This document shows, in pieces, positions 41,220 to 42,981 of a stretch of 42,981 nucleotides of DNA. Position numbers and translations under genes: made by a program. Each line of letters begins with the position of its first letter. Position 1 is the stretch's first letter. Under the pieces are notes generated by a model. It saw nothing but the letters and a program-made list of their open reading frames with translations. It was not told the DNA's origin and searched no databases. Source of the stretch: CAIKZY01 sp044374195 (GTDB lineage Bacteria; Actinomycetota; Actinomycetes; S36-B12); contig JBILOY010000019.1 in assembly GCA_044374195.1 (NCBI GenBank), forward strand, positions 1-42,981, in the 5' to 3' direction.

Positions 41220-41225
41220 AGCCTA
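41220..41225 (-). promoter_or_regulatory. -10 box of the Cys-rich protein/radA transcript (leaderless)
   Basis: On the minus strand TAGGCT ends 6 nt before the ATG at 41211-41213 and excludes the GTG two codons upstream. Confidence 0.55.
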
Positions 41226-41285
41226 CGGCCCATGTCAGACACGCGAATTGATGGCCTCGTGAATGCGTGGTGAACACTGAGCCGA

Positions 41286-41291
41286 TAGCGT
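41286..41291 (+). promoter_or_regulatory. -10 box of the Ppx/GppA gene (leaderless)
   Basis: TAGCGT ends 6 nt before the ATG at 41298; no SD is present. Confidence 0.55.
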
Positions 41292-41297
41292 GCGGCC

Positions 41298-42227
41298 ATG
41301 CGCATGGGAGTGCTCGACATCGGGTCCAATACGGTCCACCTCCTGCTCGTTGATGCCCATCACGGCGCCGCTCCGATTCCGGCTTCGAAGCTGAAGATCG
41401 CGCTGCGCCTGGCCGAGCACCTGACTCCTGAAGGCGATGTCGATGAGGCTGCGGTCACCGAGCTGATCGATTTCATCATCAAGGGCCAGTCGATGGCCGA
41501 GGACATGGGCGCTACCGAACTGATGGCCTTCGCTACCTCGGCAATTCGCGATGCCCGCAACGGCGATCTGGTCCTTGAGCGCATCCAGAACGAGACCGGC
41601 CTCGCGATCGAGGTGCTCTCCGGCGAGGACGAAGCCCGGATGACCTTCTTGGCCGTGCGCCGCTGGTTCGGCTGGTCGGCGGGGCGACTGATGGTCATGG
41701 ATATCGGTGGCGGCTCCTTGGAACTGGCCTCCGGCACCGACGAGGAGCCCGATGTGGCGGTCTCGGTGCCGCTTGGCGCCGGGCGACTAACTCGCTCGCA
41801 CCTCATCGGCGATCCGCCCAGCGTGGAATCACTGCGTGAGGCACGCAGATATGCCCGCGCGACCATTGCTGAGGTGGCCGGGCGCCTGCGCCGAGTAGGC
41901 GAGCCCCGCATTGCCGTGGCCAGCTCGAAGACCTTTAGGCAGCTGGCGCGTATCGCCGGAGCTGCCCCCTCGGCCGAGGGTATGTACGCACCGCGAAACC
42001 TGAGCCTCGCCGACCTTCAGGCCTGGGTTCCGCGGCTGGCCGAGATGACCGCGGCGGAGCGAAGCAGGCTGCCCGGTGTCTCCGAGGGCCGTTCCGAGCA
42101 GCTGGTGGCCGGCGCGATCGTGGCCGAGGCAGCGATGGACATCCTCGATATTTACGAACTGGTCATCTGCCCATGGGCCCTCCGGGAGGGCGTAATCCTC
42201 AACCGCATGGATACCCTGCCTACATGA
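41298..42227 (+). CDS. Ppx/GppA-family phosphatase
   Basis: Exopolyphosphatase or pppGpp phosphohydrolase-type enzyme, 309 aa, ASKHA fold. Phosphate loops LDIGSNTVHLLLVD (5-18) and MDIGGGSLELA (about 136-146), with the conserved FATSAIRDARN. It is the short form without the C-terminal HD domain, common in actinobacteria (Rv0496/Rv1026 types). Whether polyphosphate or (p)ppGpp is preferred is open. ATGA overlap with the P-type ATPase. Confidence 0.9.
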   Translation: MRMGVLDIGSNTVHLLLVDAHHGAAPIPASKLKIALRLAEHLTPEGDVDEAAVTELIDFIIKGQSMAEDMGATELMAFATSAIRDARNGDLVLERIQNETGLAIEVLSGEDEARMTFLAVRRWFGWSAGRLMVMDIGGGSLELASGTDEEPDVAVSVPLGAGRLTRSHLIGDPPSVESLREARRYARATIAEVAGRLRRVGEPRIAVASSKTFRQLARIAGAAPSAEGMYAPRNLSLADLQAWVPRLAEMTAAERSRLPGVSEGRSEQLVAGAIVAEAAMDILDIYELVICPWALREGVILNRMDTLPT

Positions 42228-42981
42228 CCGATCCGGTGCTCGGCCTGACCTCAGTAGAGGTCGCCGAACGCGTCGCTGCGGGCCAGGTCAATATCGCGCC
42301 AGAGGCCAGCAGCCGCAGCCTGGGCAGCATCATCCGAGCGAACACCTTCACCTGGTTCAACGGCCTGATCGGCGGCATGTGGGTAGTCATGCTGCTCGTC
42401 GCCCCGATTCAAGATTCCCTCTTCGGCATCGTCATCATTGCGAATACGGCCATCGGCATCATTCAGGAGTTTCGAGCCTCGCGCACTCTTGCCAAGCTCG
42501 CAGTTCTCGGCGAGGCCAAGCCCACTGTGCGCCGCGATGGCATCGATGTCGAGGTCAGCGCCGTCGACATCGTGCTCGATGACGTCATCCTCATCTCGAC
42601 GGGTGATCAACTCGTAGTTGACGGCGTAGTCCTTTCCTGCGACGGACTCGAGATCGACGAGAGCCTGCTCACCGGTGAGGCGGATCCGGTCGACAAGGTT
42701 GCCGGCGATCAGGCGATGTCGGGATCATTCGTGGTCGCGGGCTCGGGCTCGTATCAAGCCACGCGTATCGGTCGTGACTCGTTCGCAGCGGGGCTCACCG
42801 AACAGGCGAAGCAATTCCATCTGACGAACTCAGAGCTACGCGATTCACTCAATCGATTCATCCGGATCATCTCTTACCTCTTGCTTCCCGTCGGGCTGCT
42901 GCTGTTCGTCTCCCAGGTCTTCCGCGCGCAGATTCCCTTTGATGCAGCAATCCGCGGAACCATTGCCGGCGTCGTGACGAT
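42224..42981 (+). CDS. ctpE: P-type cation ATPase, CtpE-like (3' end outside window)
   Basis: First 252 residues of a cation-transporting ATPase; the frame runs off the window. Visible parts: a short N-terminus, two TM helices (about 48-80) with GLIGGMWVVMLLVAPIQDSLFG, the actuator domain with DESLLTGEADPV (TGE at about 150-152), and two further TM helices (about 210-250). The stretch IQEFRASRTLAKLAVLGEAKP matches mycobacterial CtpE, a calcium-uptake pump, better than heavy-metal pumps; no N-terminal metal-binding domain. The catalytic DKTG lies beyond the edge. Confidence 0.8.
   Translation, partial: MTDPVLGLTSVEVAERVAAGQVNIAPEASSRSLGSIIRANTFTWFNGLIGGMWVVMLLVAPIQDSLFGIVIIANTAIGIIQEFRASRTLAKLAVLGEAKPTVRRDGIDVEVSAVDIVLDDVILISTGDQLVVDGVVLSCDGLEIDESLLTGEADPVDKVAGDQAMSGSFVVAGSGSYQATRIGRDSFAAGLTEQAKQFHLTNSELRDSLNRFIRIISYLLLPVGLLLFVSQVFRAQIPFDAAIRGTIAGVVT

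Noticed and set aside
40329..41273. 314-residue plus-strand frame opposite the Cys-rich protein
   Set aside because: The minus-strand gene has a leaderless promoter, family-like Cys clusters and sits 2 bp before radA; the plus frame has none of these.

Overview
The window reads as a chromosomal segment of a high-GC actinobacterium (Actinomycetota). The evidence is the gene order (prfB-ftsE-ftsX-M23-smpB-tmRNA; panC-nadB-nadC-coaX-lysS; clpC, mutY, disA, radA), a solitary NuoD-like paralogue, DUF3180 and DUF2520 proteins, and many promoters of the actinobacterial leaderless type. No insertion sequence, prophage, CRISPR array or tRNA gene was seen. The genus cannot be fixed from the sequence.

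Layout. 1-2.1 kb: two tandem phosphate-binding (PstS-like) proteins, the first truncated by the window edge. 2.1-2.5 kb: an orphan ribbon-helix-helix regulator. 2.6-8.6 kb: release factor 2, the FtsEX division ABC system with a coiled-coil M23 hydrolase, SmpB, a vapBC toxin-antitoxin pair on the opposite strand, and tmRNA. 8.6-12.7 kb: cold-shock protein, SRPBCC protein, a decayed VOC fragment, a SpoU-type RNA methyltransferase, two small unknown proteins and a CorA transporter. 12.7-15.2 kb: an arsenic island (ArsR, ArsI-like C-As lyase, Acr3 pump, ArsC) with a perfect palindromic operator. 15.2-19.2 kb: two divergent aldo-keto reductases, a DUF3180 protein, a small unknown protein and the NuoD-like protein. 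19.2-27.2 kb: one long run of cofactor and housekeeping genes (DUF2520, panC, nadB, nadC, coaX, lysS, argA-like GNAT, cell-wall amidase), mostly overlapping or a few bases apart. 27.4-31.6 kb: clpC, mutY and a membrane-anchored protein like the one next to disA in mycobacteria. 31.7-37.9 kb: an accessory block with a response regulator, an unusual eight-TM histidine kinase, a phospholipase C-type phosphoesterase, an aquaporin and an FUSC-type membrane protein. 37.9-42.98 kb: disA, radA, a Cys-rich protein, a Ppx/GppA phosphatase and the start of a CtpE-like P-type ATPase.

Two things stand out. First, about fourteen genes across the window have a TANNNT-like -10 hexamer ending exactly 6 nt before the start codon, so their mRNAs are predicted to start at the initiation codon; this rule also corrects several start sites. 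Second, the block at 31.7-37.9 kb sits between genes that are near neighbours in mycobacteria. Its kinase has an internally repeated architecture, and the phosphoesterase-aquaporin promoter carries a perfect palindrome at an activator position. It is the best candidate for an undescribed signalling and membrane-remodelling module. The disA gene next to it and the aquaporin inside it suggest, as inference only, a link to osmotic homeostasis.
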